Source of the DNA: Veillonellaceae bacterium UBA5809
Lineage (GTDB): Bacteria > Bacillota > Negativicutes > Veillonellales > Dialisteraceae
Direction: 5' to 3'
NCBI GenBank assembly: GCA_002417965.1
Contig: DIDD01000101.1
Coordinates: 1-6,364 of the forward strand
DNA: 6,364 nucleotides
Shown: in pieces, positions 6,132-6,364 of the stretch
Layout of the letters: every line of letters begins with the position of its first letter
Numbering within the stretch: the stretch's first letter is position 1
Notes under the pieces: generated by a model
The model's database searches: none
Seen by the model: only the letters and a program-made list of their open reading frames with translations
What the model was told of the DNA's origin: nothing
Position numbers and translations under genes: made by a program

Positions 6132-6364
6132 TTATTTCCTGTCCGTTTCGCCGTCATTGTCCAGACAAGGATAATCCTTGTCTTCTCCGCGGCGGGATGT
6201 CCGTTCCTCAGTCCCCGCTTTGGCAGTATCCCGGCTGTACCCGCGTCCGCTGCGGTCTGTATAGTCACGCATCATGCCCAAAGATCCTTCATTCCCCATC
6301 ATGTCATCCATATACTGTCCGGTTCCGAGCGCACCCATATGTCCCCGGTATGTACGGTCCGCAT
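6132..6364 (-). CDS. Unrecognised protein, C-terminal part only (runs off the right edge)
   Basis: This open frame enters from the right edge and ends in TAA at 6132-6134, giving at least 76 aa. An internal ATG at 6338 would give 68 aa, but only a GGGGA three bases away precedes it. The frame stays open upstream (ADRTYRGH before that Met), so a truncated longer gene is more likely. The visible part is hydrophilic with no membrane helix. It is first rich in Gly and Met (GALGTGQYMDDMMGNEGSLGMM), then in Arg, Asp, Glu and Lys (RDYTDRSGRGYSRD onward), which looks like a disordered tail. A terminator directly downstream supports a real gene. No family is recognised and no function is proposed. Confidence 0.5.
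   Translation of the reverse strand, partial: ADRTYRGHMGALGTGQYMDDMMGNEGSLGMMRDYTDRSGRGYSRDTAKAGTEERTSRRGEDKDYPCLDNDGETDRK

Noticed and set aside
5825..6268. Minus-strand open frame of 147 codons across the SHOCT gene and both terminators
   Set aside because: It runs through two strong hairpin terminators and opposite a well-supported SHOCT gene; the translation has no family features.

Overview
The window reads as a bacterial chromosome segment, most likely from a Firmicute. The supporting signs are AGGAGG-type ribosome binding sites, a lipoprotein-type binding protein with a TTG start, compact operons with simple hairpin/T-tract terminators, and moderately GC-rich genes separated by AT-rich spacers. 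Negativicutes or Clostridia would fit, but the sequence alone does not settle the genus. No RNA gene, insertion sequence or CRISPR array was seen.

Left two thirds (160-3861, minus strand): a complete three-gene ABC importer operon, read right to left as ATPase, lipoprotein binding protein and fused two-domain permease. The genes are virtually contiguous: the ATPase stop overlaps the next start, and one base separates the next pair. The family is the ferric/phosphonate-type importer class (FbpABC/PotABCD-like architecture). The substrate cannot be read from sequence, and the tandem tyrosine expected of iron-binding members is not obvious. The operon ends in an AT-rich tail (1-159) with short direct repeats and no convincing terminator.

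Middle (3975-5510, minus strand): a two-gene operon of a prolipoprotein diacylglyceryl transferase homologue (Lgt) followed by a membrane methyltransferase of the isoprenylcysteine carboxyl methyltransferase (ICMT) type, closed by a strong terminator. The Lgt is a divergent version: several positions considered catalytic in E. coli Lgt are substituted (Tyr to Trp, His to Gln, Asn to Cys), while the C-terminal Tyr/Arg/Glu set is kept.

Right (5511-6364): a divergent promoter region separates lgt from a small plus-strand gene for a one-helix membrane protein with a SHOCT domain. This region holds a perfect 18-bp inverted repeat. Each arm is a tandem TTCACA direct repeat with an 11-bp period, the architecture bound by OmpR/PhoB-family response regulators. 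The right-hand arm sits 9 bp upstream of a good -10 box for the SHOCT gene. This suggests that lgt, the methyltransferase and the SHOCT protein form one co-regulated envelope module. Two long hairpin terminators follow, then the C-terminal part of an unrecognised minus-strand gene that runs off the right edge.
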